A stretch of DNA of 64,000 nucleotides, taken from positions 124,001 through 188,000 of the forward strand of contig NZ_JACOPD010000002.1 in NCBI RefSeq assembly GCF_014287955.1. Reading direction: 5' to 3'. Shown piece after piece: positions 1 to 8,105 of the stretch. The notes under the pieces are model-generated. The model made no database searches. It was not told the DNA's origin and was given only the letters and a program-made list of their open reading frames with translations. The position numbers and the translations under genes were made by a program. Each line of letters starts with the position of its first letter. Position 1 is the first letter of the stretch. The DNA comes from Lachnospira hominis (ex Liu et al. 2021). GTDB lineage: Bacteria > Bacillota > Clostridia > Lachnospirales > Lachnospiraceae.

Positions 1-80
1 CTTTCCAATTGTAAATTCAGCCAGTCTGTATTGATTCCTGCCGAAGCACTGTACTCTTAATACCTTAATAATTTTTCTAA

Positions 81-118
81 ATTATAACATAATTTTTATA
101 TTTAATGTTATTTAATTA
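81..118 (-). promoter_or_regulatory. possible promoter for a gene beyond the left edge
   Basis: A TATAAT box on the minus strand lies at 81-86 and points toward position 1. No good -35 hexamer sits 17 bp upstream. No start codon with a ribosome site is visible between it and the window edge. On the plus strand, frame 1 is open from the edge to a TAA at 58-60 and could instead be the tail of a plus-strand gene. Neither reading is firm. Confidence 0.25.
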
Positions 119-165
119 AAAAAGCCATCGGAATTCGTACATCAACGAACCCTGACGGCTTTAAT
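119..165 (-). terminator. intrinsic terminator after the 41-residue peptide gene
   Basis: Read on the minus strand, AAAGCCGTCAGG pairs with CCGATGGCTTT (with G-U pairs) across a loop of about 22 nt. A T-rich tract follows. It lies about 50 bp past the stop of the small gene at 214-339. Confidence 0.7.
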
Positions 166-213
166 ATTTTATTCAGTTTTCAATTCTATTAAATTGGATT
201 ATTATAGTTCATA

Positions 214-339
214 TTAATCATAAATATGTTTTTTATGTTTTCCTGTAACTGCCTGTTCCTCAATATTGTGGTCAGCTGTTGCATTTACCTTCTGATGAAC
301 TTTCTTTTTCTTTAATGGATGTTTTGGATTCTTATCCAT
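214..339 (-). CDS. 41-residue very basic small protein
   Basis: This short reading frame begins at ATG (337-339) behind a good ribosome site (GGAAAGG, about 10 nt upstream). It stops at TAA (214-216) and is followed by an intrinsic terminator, which together make it a credible gene. The product starts MDKNPKHPLKKKK and ends GKHKKHIYD, so it is rich in Lys and His, with no membrane segment or cysteine. I do not recognise a family. A nucleic-acid-binding or stress role next to Hsp20 would be speculation. It could share the Hsp20 transcript, because only 65 bp separate them and no terminator is visible between. Confidence 0.55.
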   Translation of the reverse strand: MDKNPKHPLKKKKVHQKVNATADHNIEEQAVTGKHKKHIYD

Positions 340-404
340 AACAATCGCTTCCTTTCCATTTTATTTAATATAATTGATAAATTTTTATTAAAAAACTTCA
401 GCTA

Positions 405-845
405 TTACCCTTCAATAGCAATATACTTGTTATTTTCAACAGCTTTCTTTTCTTTCTTAGGAACTGAAAGTCTTAAAATACCATCTTCATATCTGGCCTT
501 AATATCAGCCTGAGTTACTTCATCACCAACATAGAAGCTTCTGCTCATAGCACCGGCATAACGTTCCTTACGGATATACTTGCCTTCTTTATTCTTCTCT
601 TCCTTATCAAGACCCTTAGAAGCACTTATTGTAAGATAACCATTATCAAGCTGTGCATTGATTTCATCTTTCTTAAATCCAGGTAAATCAATATCTACTT
701 CATAGCCTGAATCTGTTTCTCTTACATCAGTCTTCATAACATTGCCTGCATGTTTACCATAAAGTTCTTTGTCAACTTCAGGAAATGAAAAATTCATCCA
801 ATCATCATTAAATAAGTTTTCTCCAAAAATACTAGGCATTAACAT
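405..845 (-). CDS. Hsp20/alpha-crystallin small heat-shock protein
   Basis: This is an ATP-independent holdase that binds unfolding cytosolic proteins and keeps them refoldable. The 146-residue length is normal for bacterial Hsp20. After a short N-terminal arm (MPSIFGENLFNDDW), the alpha-crystallin domain spans about residues 40-140. It shows the hallmark DLPGFKKDEI at the start and GILRLSVPKK near the end (the A-x-x-x-GVL-type motif), followed by a short C-terminal tail. The ATG at 845 follows a strong AAGGAGAG site. An in-frame ATG two codons later could also serve. Transcription comes from a promoter overlapped by a CIRCE operator about 190 bp upstream, so HrcA control is expected. Confidence 0.93.
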   Translation of the reverse strand: MLMPSIFGENLFNDDWMNFSFPEVDKELYGKHAGNVMKTDVRETDSGYEVDIDLPGFKKDEINAQLDNGYLTISASKGLDKEEKNKEGKYIRKERYAGAMSRSFYVGDEVTQADIKARYEDGILRLSVPKKEKKAVENNKYIAIEG

Positions 846-1020
846 AAGTCATCTCTCCTTTTTAATATCAAACCTACATATCTGTTTAACACTAGCAGCT
901 ATGCCTGCATTGGTTTCCCAATGTATTACACCAAGTTTTTTCAGAACCGGATAGAAAACTCATAGATTCTTTCAATCATTACCTAATCTCTTTTTGTTCT
1001 CTTCCTTTGTTCTTGACTAT

Positions 1021-1063
1021 GTTATATACCTTTTTATTAGCAATGTCAAGAGGCGAGTGCTAA
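1021..1063 (-). promoter_or_regulatory. hsp20 promoter overlapped by CIRCE (HrcA) operator
   Basis: A CIRCE-like inverted repeat occupies 1037-1063: TTAGCAATG, nine bases, GAGTGCTAA. The right arm is perfect and the left arm matches 7 of 9. On the minus strand TTGACA (1044-1049), a 17-bp spacer and TATAAC (1021-1026) form a near-consensus sigma-A promoter. Its -35 box lies inside the operator. HrcA bound here should block RNA polymerase directly. The implied 5' untranslated region is about 170 nt. Confidence 0.85.
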
Positions 1064-1080
1064 TTTTTTATTAAAAAAAT

Positions 1081-1123
1081 ATAAACCCAGTATTTATGCG
1101 GATTTGAACGCTGCTGAGTTTAT
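1081..1123 (-). terminator. terminator overlapping the stop of the VTT-domain gene
   Basis: On the minus strand ATAAACTCAG (1114-1123) pairs with CTGGGTTTAT (1081-1090). A run of Ts follows below 1081. The stem includes the stop codon of the gene starting at 1785. Confidence 0.7.
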
Positions 1124-1785
1124 ACATTTTTAATTTTTTTATAATTTATAACATGATTAATCACAACTGCTACAGCTGATACAGCAACCCTGCAAAGCAG
1201 AATAATCAAAAATTCAACTGAAAACGGATTATTTATTTTTTCACCCAATAAAGTCGTTGTCACAATGCTGAGCATTGAACCCGCTATGCCCGCCGCAAGA
1301 TACTCCGCATATGGTGCGTCACATGCCCCAAAATAAAGGCTTACAATATCTCCCGGAAGAAAACCTACTATTCTTGTTATGAAACATGCAAAAAAATTAT
1401 TTTTCTGCTGATATACCGCAACCTGTGCCGCTTTTGGATACTTTTCACAAATACTTTTAACTGTCTGCTTACCTGCATATTTGCCAATCAGATATGGTAT
1501 TGTTATAGTAACAGCAAGTCCTGCCGTACTTACTAACAATGCACTAAATGGCGAAAACATCATGCCACATGCAAAATATAGTACAGAAAGCGGCAGAACC
1601 ACCGTAAGACTTTTTAACGCAAAAAATGTAAGCATAACAACTATTGCAAGCAGTGTATTATCCGGCGTGTATTCAATAATTGTATCTACCGTCAACGGAT
1701 GCCCGGATTTTTTAACAATAACCGTAAGCATTATTCCTATTATACAAATTGCAATAACAGGAATTATTTTTCTTAACTTTTTCAT
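1120..1785 (-). CDS. VTT domain (TVP38/TMEM64, SNARE-associated-like) membrane protein
   Basis: This 221-residue integral membrane protein belongs to the TVP38/TMEM64 (VTT, distant DedA) family. Members are thought to act in membrane homeostasis or lipid handling. It has an N-terminal membrane segment (residues 8-25), further hydrophobic stretches at about 45-110, and the signature region RIVGFLPGDIVSLYFGA at about 138-154, where Pro-Gly in a re-entrant loop is typical. Its ATG overlaps the end of the HdeD-like gene by 4 bp (ATGA), so the two are translationally coupled. The substrate is not determined. Confidence 0.8.
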   Translation of the reverse strand: MKKLRKIIPVIAICIIGIMLTVIVKKSGHPLTVDTIIEYTPDNTLLAIVVMLTFFALKSLTVVLPLSVLYFACGMMFSPFSALLVSTAGLAVTITIPYLIGKYAGKQTVKSICEKYPKAAQVAVYQQKNNFFACFITRIVGFLPGDIVSLYFGACDAPYAEYLAAGIAGSMLSIVTTTLLGEKINNPFSVEFLIILLCRVAVSAVAVVINHVINYKKIKNV

Positions 1786-2366
1786 CTTATATCATCTATC
1801 TCATCAACGATATCTTTAATTTCACCAACAAAATTTTTGCTTATCTTATGTATGCGATATAACATTATACTATCAATAACACCACTTATAACAAAAATCA
1901 CCCCAGCCATAAGAGCAGCTGATTTTACAGTATCCGGTGAAAAAAACATCATAATTATACCTGCAATGACAACTACACACGATAATACTACATAAATTCC
2001 CGCATTAAATCCAAATGCCTTCTGCATATAAACTGCCGTCTCCAGACATATGATTCCACTTATTATAATATAAATACTGAATATATACGAAAACAGAATT
2101 GATGTTATTCCTGAATGTGTAATAATAAAAATTCCCAATATACACTTTAATATTCCTTCAAACAACACACCTCTTATATACAATTCACTCCATATGTTCA
2201 TATAATATATAAGGTCTATAAGTCCGTTTGCAAAAATAACAGCACCAGCAACAATCGCTGTGACTTCCATTGCTCCCTGTGGTCTTGCTATAAATAAAAT
2301 TCCGATTATCAAAGTCATAATAGCATTAATCCACATATCAATTTTAATTTTCTTTAATATCTTCAT
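1782..2366 (-). CDS. HdeD-family (DUF308) membrane protein
   Basis: This 194-residue protein consists of about six hydrophobic segments with short polar links, in the pattern of the HdeD/DUF308 family. HdeD is linked to acid resistance in enterobacteria; the biochemical role in Firmicutes is unknown. The segments fall roughly at residues 12-28, 33-54, 67-84, 90-110, 123-145 and 150-170. The motif ARPQGAMEV after the first segment is a family hallmark (RPG/A). The C-terminal tail is acidic (DIVDEIDDIR). It is the first gene of a two-gene operon with the VTT protein. Confidence 0.8.
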   Translation of the reverse strand: MKILKKIKIDMWINAIMTLIIGILFIARPQGAMEVTAIVAGAVIFANGLIDLIYYMNIWSELYIRGVLFEGILKCILGIFIITHSGITSILFSYIFSIYIIISGIICLETAVYMQKAFGFNAGIYVVLSCVVVIAGIIMMFFSPDTVKSAALMAGVIFVISGVIDSIMLYRIHKISKNFVGEIKDIVDEIDDIR

Positions 2367-2423
2367 AACTACCGCCGCCTTTCTTTTATTTGTCTTTATT
2401 TTAACAAAAATAAAAGCATAAAA

Positions 2424-2484
2424 AAACAGGCAAATGGTGATAAAATGTCTGTTTTTATAACATCATATCTTCGTTTGCCCGTTT
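2424..2484 (-). terminator. terminator of the 435-residue protein gene
   Basis: On the minus strand AAACGGGCAAA (2474-2484) pairs with TTTGCCTGTTT (2424-2434), with one G-U pair, followed by more Ts. It separates the gene at 2519-3826 from the HdeD operon. Confidence 0.7.
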
Positions 2485-2518
2485 TGTGCCAGCCACGTGG
2501 CTTTTAACATCATGTGAT

Positions 2519-3826
2519 TTATAACAGTTTTAAAAATTCCTCATAAAATTCGCGTTCTTTTTGCTTTGCCGCACGTGCTTCATCTGAAATATCTGCTGAT
2601 AAAGACAATGGATTTTCAAGAGCATACAGTGCACTTTCAACCGCACTTCTTGCAGATTCCACAGTCGAGCCGAGCACATCTGTATCATAAATTCCTTTAT
2701 TCCACTGCATGAATCTTTGTATATCCAACTGCGTAATATGAGTCATCATACCGTTTTCTTTTTGTCCGGGATTGTTTACACCAACCTTTTGTGCCGCCTT
2801 TATCCACGCATCTTTTACGCTCTGTGGTGCATTTGGTCCGAAATTCTTAAAAAATGCCTCATGTGTTACCCGTAACTTTTCTTCTTTTACATCACCGTTA
2901 AGAAAATTCTCCCAGAATTTCAGCGAGCCTGCAAATGCTAAATTTATGTCATTGTCAAAGCGATTCAAAAACCCCATAACTTTGTCGTAGTCACCTGCAT
3001 TTTTGTACTTGATTCTCCATGAGCCAATCTCTACACCGTCGCAATATTCCTTGCTTATTATGCCGTCAGGACCAAATGCCGTAATTGTGTATCTTTGTTT
3101 TTTATCTTCATCTTCGCTTACAGACACACATTCTTTAACATTTGCATTCTTACTGATATTTTCTTCAAGCATACGCAAAATATCAGCCGCACTTATTGAT
3201 TCACCCGTTGCTTCTTTTTTAAGAACACTGCCTGAAGATGCCAATGCTGCTGCCCAATCACGTTTTTCATTAACCGCATCGTTTAGCGTCGCATACTGTA
3301 AATCATTTCCACTTGCCGATAATACCTGTTTTAAGGCATGCCAGCTTCCCCATTTGTTATCGATACCTGTGCCGTTACTGTCGGCATATTGACAAAATGC
3401 AAACATTTCAACTGCTGACGCATTTCTTACATCGACTTCCGAAAGATTGACATCGACAGTTTCACATTTGCCCTCTCCCACGGCAATTTTAACCCTTACT
3501 ATTACATCTTCCGAATCGTCACTTATTATCTGCCCTGCTGACATTCCAAGTCCGACACCTCCAACGAATAAAAATCCCACTCCGAGATTTTTCATCTTAA
3601 CATCCTGTGCCGGCTCATCTTCAGCCTTTTTAATATCCGCTGATGCATACGATACCTGCCTGTAATACAGTTCTCTCGAATCAACCGTTTCTTTTTTTGA
3701 TTCTGAATGTTCCTGCATTTTGTTTTTTAGTTCCGAAGCAAAATCATACTCCGTTTTCTCTTCCTTATGCAAATCCTGTCCATATTCATTCAAAAAACCG
3801 TTTGCATATCTTGTGCTGACCTCCAT
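2519..3826 (-). CDS. unrecognised 435-residue protein with one hydrophobic segment
   Basis: I do not recognise this protein. With the start used here it begins MEVSTRYANGFLNEYG. It has a charged, probably coiled N-terminal 70 residues, then a glycine-rich hydrophobic stretch GVGFLFVGGVGLGMSAG (about residues 82-98). The C-terminal half is mixed alpha/beta and carries WGSWHALKQVL, YTITAFGPDGIISKEY, and an acidic/basic C-terminal helix. No catalytic motif is evident. The start at 3826 has a good GGAAAGGA site. A longer frame runs back to 3925, but that part lies within the terminator hairpin of the upstream operon and has no ribosome site. The gene is monocistronic. Confidence 0.65.
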   Translation of the reverse strand: MEVSTRYANGFLNEYGQDLHKEEKTEYDFASELKNKMQEHSESKKETVDSRELYYRQVSYASADIKKAEDEPAQDVKMKNLGVGFLFVGGVGLGMSAGQIISDDSEDVIVRVKIAVGEGKCETVDVNLSEVDVRNASAVEMFAFCQYADSNGTGIDNKWGSWHALKQVLSASGNDLQYATLNDAVNEKRDWAAALASSGSVLKKEATGESISAADILRMLEENISKNANVKECVSVSEDEDKKQRYTITAFGPDGIISKEYCDGVEIGSWRIKYKNAGDYDKVMGFLNRFDNDINLAFAGSLKFWENFLNGDVKEEKLRVTHEAFFKNFGPNAPQSVKDAWIKAAQKVGVNNPGQKENGMMTHITQLDIQRFMQWNKGIYDTDVLGSTVESARSAVESALYALENPLSLSADISDEARAAKQKEREFYEEFLKLL

Positions 3827-3892
3827 ATAATTCCTTTCCGTGGCCGCTCCGTCATTCACAGCCACCCTGTTCTCCAAATAGGTCCGAACAGT

Positions 3893-3955
3893 AAATAAAT
3901 AAAAAAGGATAGCACTCCATTTCACATCAATCCGTTGAAATAAAGTACCATCCTT
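3893..3955 (-). terminator. terminator of the tcdA-larE-metF-iscS operon
   Basis: On the minus strand AAGGAT (3950-3955) and ATCCTT (3905-3910) form the base of an imperfect stem. A second paired block (GAAAT/ATTTC) lies inside it. The tract TTTTTTATTTATTT follows down to 3893. The hairpin covers the region a longer start of the neighbouring gene would occupy, and so argues against that start. Confidence 0.6.
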
Positions 3956-4017
3956 GTGTTTAATATATCGACAGCAATTTTAAAATTATTAACCAATTAT
4001 ATTACAAATTACAAAAC

Positions 4018-5193
4018 TCACTCTTTTTCCCCACCTAAAAACGCCTTATAAGCCGGAGACATTCCACGAAGTCTTTCAACTATCCGCTTCAGTTCCCCAA
4101 CTACTGTATCTATCTCTTCCTTTGTATTCTCATATGACAAAGTGAGGCGGAGTGATTCATGTGCCATCTCATCGCTTAAACCTATTGCACGAAGAACATG
4201 CGACGGGTCTATTGCACCGGATGTACACGCTGAACCGCTCGATGCACAGATTCCTGCCTGGTCAAGCATTATAAGTACTGACTCACCCTCAACAAATCGA
4301 AAACAGAAATTAATATTGTTAGGAAGCCTGTCTTCTCTGTGTCCGTTTAATACAGTATATGGAATTTCCGCAGATATTCTGTCAATAAAATAATCTCTTA
4401 ATTCTTTTTCTTTTTCAGCACGTTTTGCCATATTTTCCATGGCAAGCTTTGCCGCTGTTCCAAGCCCTGCAATTCCCGGTACATTATAAGTTCCGGCACG
4501 TCTGCCACGCTCCTGCGAACCGCCATGTATGAATGAACGGATTTTCACTCCTTTTCTTATATACATTATCCCGACACCCTTAGGACCATTAAACTTGTGT
4601 CCGCTTGCAGACAGCAAATCAATATTCATCTCGTCAACATTAATTGGTATATGTCCATATGCCTGAACTGCATCTGTATGGAAAAGTATTCCTTTTTCAT
4701 GTGCTATTTTACCAATTTCTGCAACCGGCTGTATTGTTCCTATTTCGTTATTTGCTGTCATTACTGAAATAAGAATTGTATCTTCTCTTATTGATTTTTT
4801 AAGTTCATCCAATCTTACTTTGCCATCTGAATCAACATTCAGATATGTTATATCAAATCCATGTCTTTCAAGATATTCACATGTATGAAGCACTGCATGA
4901 TGCTCAATTTTTGTTGTAATAATATGTTTCCCTTTATCAGAAAATGATTCTGCTACAGCCTTAATCGCCCAATTATCAGATTCACTTCCACCGCTTGTGA
5001 AATATATTTCCATATCAGAAGCACCTATCAGCTTTGCCGCATAATTTCTCGCTTCTTCAATCGCAATCCTGCCTTTCGTTGCAAAGCTGTATGCAGCCGA
5101 AGGATTGCAGTAAATTTCCGAAAAATACGGCATCATTGACTCTAAAACTTTTTTGTTTACTTTTGTTGTTGCGGCATTATCAAGATAAATCAT
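4018..5193 (-). CDS. iscS: cysteine desulfurase, NifS/IscS type
   Basis: This PLP enzyme removes sulfur from cysteine, leaving a persulfide for tRNA thiolation, Fe-S or cofactor synthesis. It is 391 residues from the chosen start, normal for the class I NifS/IscS branch. It shows the N-terminal IYLDNAATTKV, the PLP lysine motif SASGHKFNGPKG near residue 200, and the catalytic cysteine in SSGSACTSGA near residue 322. The ATG at 5193 is preferred over the one at 5199: GGGAG lies about 8 nt from the former and only 3 from the latter. It is the last gene of the sulfur operon and is distinct from SufS at 11.7 kb. Its likely client is the rhodanese/PP-loop protein 43 bp upstream. Confidence 0.93.
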   Translation of the reverse strand: MIYLDNAATTKVNKKVLESMMPYFSEIYCNPSAAYSFATKGRIAIEEARNYAAKLIGASDMEIYFTSGGSESDNWAIKAVAESFSDKGKHIITTKIEHHAVLHTCEYLERHGFDITYLNVDSDGKVRLDELKKSIREDTILISVMTANNEIGTIQPVAEIGKIAHEKGILFHTDAVQAYGHIPINVDEMNIDLLSASGHKFNGPKGVGIMYIRKGVKIRSFIHGGSQERGRRAGTYNVPGIAGLGTAAKLAMENMAKRAEKEKELRDYFIDRISAEIPYTVLNGHREDRLPNNINFCFRFVEGESVLIMLDQAGICASSGSACTSGAIDPSHVLRAIGLSDEMAHESLRLTLSYENTKEEIDTVVGELKRIVERLRGMSPAYKAFLGGEKE

Positions 5194-5236
5194 TCTCATT
5201 CACTCCCAAAAGACCCAAAACTTATATCTGAAAATT

Positions 5237-6367
5237 TCATTTATTATCATACTCATCAAGGAAATTATGCTTTACACCGTTCTGCTTATAAGCAATAACT
5301 GTGTCAATATTAACATTTTCAACGCTTCTGAAAATATTACTCTCAACATGAGGATTAACCTGCTTCAATGTTTTTATCAGTTCCTTGATTTCAACCCGCT
5401 TTGACTGGTTTTCTTCATTATTACATGTTGTACATGTATCCGTAAATTTGCAGGCACACTGGATAAAATTAAGTCCATTATAATCACGCCATGCTTTTAT
5501 ATCATCTTCTCTCACAAGATAGAGTGGTCGGATAAGCTCCATTCCCTCAAAATTCGTGCTGTGAAGTTTAGGCATCATTGTCTGTACCTGTGCACCGTAA
5601 AGCATTCCCATAAGTATCGTCTCTATAACATCATCATAATGATGCCCAAGTGCAATCTTATTACATCCGAGTTCTTTAGCATACGCATAAAGATGTCCTC
5701 TTCTCATTCTCGCACACAGATAACAAGGTGATTTTTCAATATTGTATACAGACTCAAAAATATCAGATTCAAATACGGTAATCGGTATATTAAGAATCCT
5801 TGCATTTTCCTCTATTACCTGCCTGTTTCTCGGACTGTAGCCCGGATCCATAACAAGGAATTTCACATCGAAATCAAACTTGTCATGAAGCTTTAATTCC
5901 TGAAAACATTTTGCCATAAGCATTGAATCTTTTCCGCCTGAAATACAAACCGCTATTTTATCACCCGGTTTCACAAGCTCATATGTATTTACGGCCTTTG
6001 TGAACTTTGACCATATTTCTTTTCTGAATTTTTTACGGAGACTCTTTTCTACTTCAAAAGCCTTCTCATTTTCATCAGTCATGCTCATTTTATCAAGAAG
6101 CCATGCCCCAAATCCACCTTCAAGACTTTGTGCATCGTAACCCTCCGACTGTAAAAGTCTAGCTGTCTCCTCGCTTTTCTCGCCTCTTGCACAACATATA
6201 ATGAGTTTTTTAGAATAATCTATATTTTTATTATCAAGTACATTTTCAGGTGCCACGATTACTGCTCCCGGAATTTCGCCGTGTGCAATCTCAGCAGCAC
6301 TTCTTATATCTATAATCTGATAATCATCTTTTAAGAGTTTTTTCATTCTTTTTACTGATATACTCAT
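5237..6367 (-). CDS. rhodanese fused to TtcA-like PP-loop tRNA thiolase
   Basis: Two domains can be read. Residues 1-95 are a rhodanese: IDIRSAAEIAHGEIPGA, then a persulfide-loop cysteine in CCARGEKSEETA, then GGFGAW. From about residue 125 comes a TtcA/TtuA-type PP-loop ATPase with CISGGKDSM, the CYLC motif and HHYDDVIET. A Cys-rich stretch (CACKFTDTCTTC) near the C terminus could hold a [4Fe-4S] cluster as in TtcA. The plausible role is sulfur relay from IscS to a tRNA base or small substrate. Start: ATG at 6367 with GGAG 8 nt upstream; a GTG three codons earlier is less well placed. At 376 residues it is about 70-100 longer than stand-alone TtcA. Confidence 0.85.
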   Translation of the reverse strand: MSISVKRMKKLLKDDYQIIDIRSAAEIAHGEIPGAVIVAPENVLDNKNIDYSKKLIICCARGEKSEETARLLQSEGYDAQSLEGGFGAWLLDKMSMTDENEKAFEVEKSLRKKFRKEIWSKFTKAVNTYELVKPGDKIAVCISGGKDSMLMAKCFQELKLHDKFDFDVKFLVMDPGYSPRNRQVIEENARILNIPITVFESDIFESVYNIEKSPCYLCARMRRGHLYAYAKELGCNKIALGHHYDDVIETILMGMLYGAQVQTMMPKLHSTNFEGMELIRPLYLVREDDIKAWRDYNGLNFIQCACKFTDTCTTCNNEENQSKRVEIKELIKTLKQVNPHVESNIFRSVENVNIDTVIAYKQNGVKHNFLDEYDNK

Positions 6368-6384
6368 ACTCTGCACTCCGTTAT

Positions 6385-7254
6385 TTACATTGATAAAATA
6401 TCAGACAGATTATTGTAAATTGCACCTGCAACAGATGAATCATTCATTGAATATACATGGACGTTTTTCACTCCGTTTGCATATAAATCAAGTATCTGTT
6501 GTGTCGCATATATAATTCCTGCCTGCTTCATTGATGCTTTGTCTTCTTTAAATCTGTCTACAATTTTAATAAACTGCTGTGGCATCTTACAGCCTGAAAG
6601 TTTTATTACATTTTCAATCTGTGATTCTCTTGTAATAGGCATTATTCCCGGAATTACCGGCACATCAATTCCTGCTTTACGCACATTTTCAACAAAATCA
6701 TAATAAACGCTGTTATCAAAAAACATCTGTGTTGTAAGAAATTCACATCCGGCATCAACCTTCTTTTTAAGATTAATTATATCTTCCTGTCTGTTTGCTG
6801 AATCAGGGTGTACTTCAGGATAACATGCACCACCTACAGAAAAACCACCAAACTCTTTTATTGTTGATACAAGTTCAGATGCATATTTGTATTCTTTAAA
6901 AGGTTCTCCATCAAACCACTTAGGCTTATCACCACGAAGTGCAAGTACATTTTCTATTCCTGCATCTCTCATATCAGAAAGTGATTTTATAATTGAATCT
7001 TTTGATGCTCCAACGCATGTAAGATGTGCAATTGTTGCAACACCATATTTTTCCTGAATTCCTTTTGCTATTGCAAGCGTATTTGTGCTTGTACTTCCAC
7101 CGGCACCATATGTAACACTTATATATGCCGGCTTTATTGCTGCCACTCCAAAAGCAGCTTCTTTAACTTTTTCAAAATCTGAATCCGTCTTAGGCGGAAA
7201 TACTTCAAATGACAGTGTCAATTTGTCTTTTCCCACAATACTGCTAATTTTCAC
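6385..7254 (-). CDS. metF: 5,10-methylenetetrahydrofolate reductase
   Basis: This flavoenzyme reduces 5,10-methylene-THF to 5-methyl-THF for methionine synthesis. The 289-residue length is standard for the bacterial MetF domain. It shows FEVFPPKT near the N terminus (the catalytic Glu region), ISVTYGAGGS, HLTCVG, LRGDKP (flavin/folate contact region) and IPGIMPI. The start is a GTG at 7254 directly after the larE stop, with GGAG 9 nt upstream inside larE. Position inside an operon of sulfur-transfer genes suggests a link to methionine/C1 metabolism. No methionine synthase is present in the window. Confidence 0.93.
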   Translation of the reverse strand: MKISSIVGKDKLTLSFEVFPPKTDSDFEKVKEAAFGVAAIKPAYISVTYGAGGSTSTNTLAIAKGIQEKYGVATIAHLTCVGASKDSIIKSLSDMRDAGIENVLALRGDKPKWFDGEPFKEYKYASELVSTIKEFGGFSVGGACYPEVHPDSANRQEDIINLKKKVDAGCEFLTTQMFFDNSVYYDFVENVRKAGIDVPVIPGIMPITRESQIENVIKLSGCKMPQQFIKIVDRFKEDKASMKQAGIIYATQQILDLYANGVKNVHVYSMNDSSVAGAIYNNLSDILSM

Positions 7255-8091
7255 TTATCTTTTCTCCTCGTCTTTAAGTGTCTCATTCATACTTCCACAT
7301 CTGTATCCCAAAAGGTCCAGTGTAACATATGTAAAACCATACTTTTTAAATTCCTGCACAATTTTAAATCTGTTTTCTTCTTTCATAAGTTTATCAAATT
7401 CAGCCGGTTCAATTTCAATTCTTGCCATCATACCATGAATTCTTACTCTTACCTGATGAAATCCCATATCAAGAAGAAACTGCTCTGCTTTGTCTACCAT
7501 TCCCAGTTTCTCTTCATTAATAGTCTCTCCATATACAAATCTTGAAGAAAGACAGGCAAATGACTGTTTGTTCCATGTAGGAAGTCCCAGCATTTTTGAC
7601 AATGCTCTTATATCGTCCTTTGTCATTTTGCTCTCTCTTAATGGGCTCTTTATGCCAAGCTCGGCAACTGCTTTAAGTCCTGGCCTGTAATCCCCATTAT
7701 CGTCCATATTGGAGCCTTCTGCAATACATGCAATTCCATTTTCATCAGCAATTTTTTTGATTTCTTCAAAAAGTTCATGTTTACAAAGATAACATCTGTT
7801 TTTCGGATTCTGGGCAAATCCTTCTATTTTTAATTCCTCAGAATCACATATAAAATGTCTTATTCCCTCTTTTTTGCAGAAATCCACTGCCTCATTGAGT
7901 TCTCTTTTAGGAAATGAACATGAACGTGCTGTGACAGCTATGGCGTTATCACCGAGCACATCATGTGCTGCCTTTAACAAAAACGTAGAATCAACTCCAC
8001 TTGAAAATGCCACTGCAACAGAGCCTAATTCTTTAATATACTGCTTCAGCTTTTCATATTTAATCTGCTGGTTTTCTGTAATATCTGCCAT
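7255..8091 (-). CDS. larE: LarE-type ATP-dependent sulfur transferase (PP-loop)
   Basis: LarE adenylates and then sulfurates a pyridinium-dicarboxylate intermediate in synthesis of the nickel-pincer nucleotide cofactor. Several relatives donate sulfur from their own cysteine. The 278-residue protein shows the PP-loop VAFSSGVDSTFLLK (about residue 28), CYLCKHELF (about 105), AEGSNMDDNGDYRPG and SFACLSSRFVYGE (about 178). The cysteine in that last motif sits about where the sacrificial cysteine of characterised LarE proteins is expected. No larA, larB or larC is nearby, so the real substrate is open. The ATG is preceded by AAGGAG, and the gene lies 14 bp after tcdA. Confidence 0.85.
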   Translation of the reverse strand: MADITENQQIKYEKLKQYIKELGSVAVAFSSGVDSTFLLKAAHDVLGDNAIAVTARSCSFPKRELNEAVDFCKKEGIRHFICDSEELKIEGFAQNPKNRCYLCKHELFEEIKKIADENGIACIAEGSNMDDNGDYRPGLKAVAELGIKSPLRESKMTKDDIRALSKMLGLPTWNKQSFACLSSRFVYGETINEEKLGMVDKAEQFLLDMGFHQVRVRIHGMMARIEIEPAEFDKLMKEENRFKIVQEFKKYGFTYVTLDLLGYRCGSMNETLKDEEKR

Positions 8092-8105
8092 AAATTCTCC
8101 TTGCT

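Noticed and set aside
1..60. Plus-strand frame open from the left edge to TAA at 58-60
   Set aside because: Only 19 codons are visible and the opposite strand is also open; coding cannot be supported.
1481..1819. 112-residue plus-strand frame opposite the VTT and HdeD genes
   Set aside because: It is antisense to two coupled genes with clear families, and has no recognisable domain.
3827..3925. N-terminal extension of the 435-residue protein
   Set aside because: It lies across the terminator hairpin of the upstream operon and has no ribosome site; the ATG at 3826 has one.
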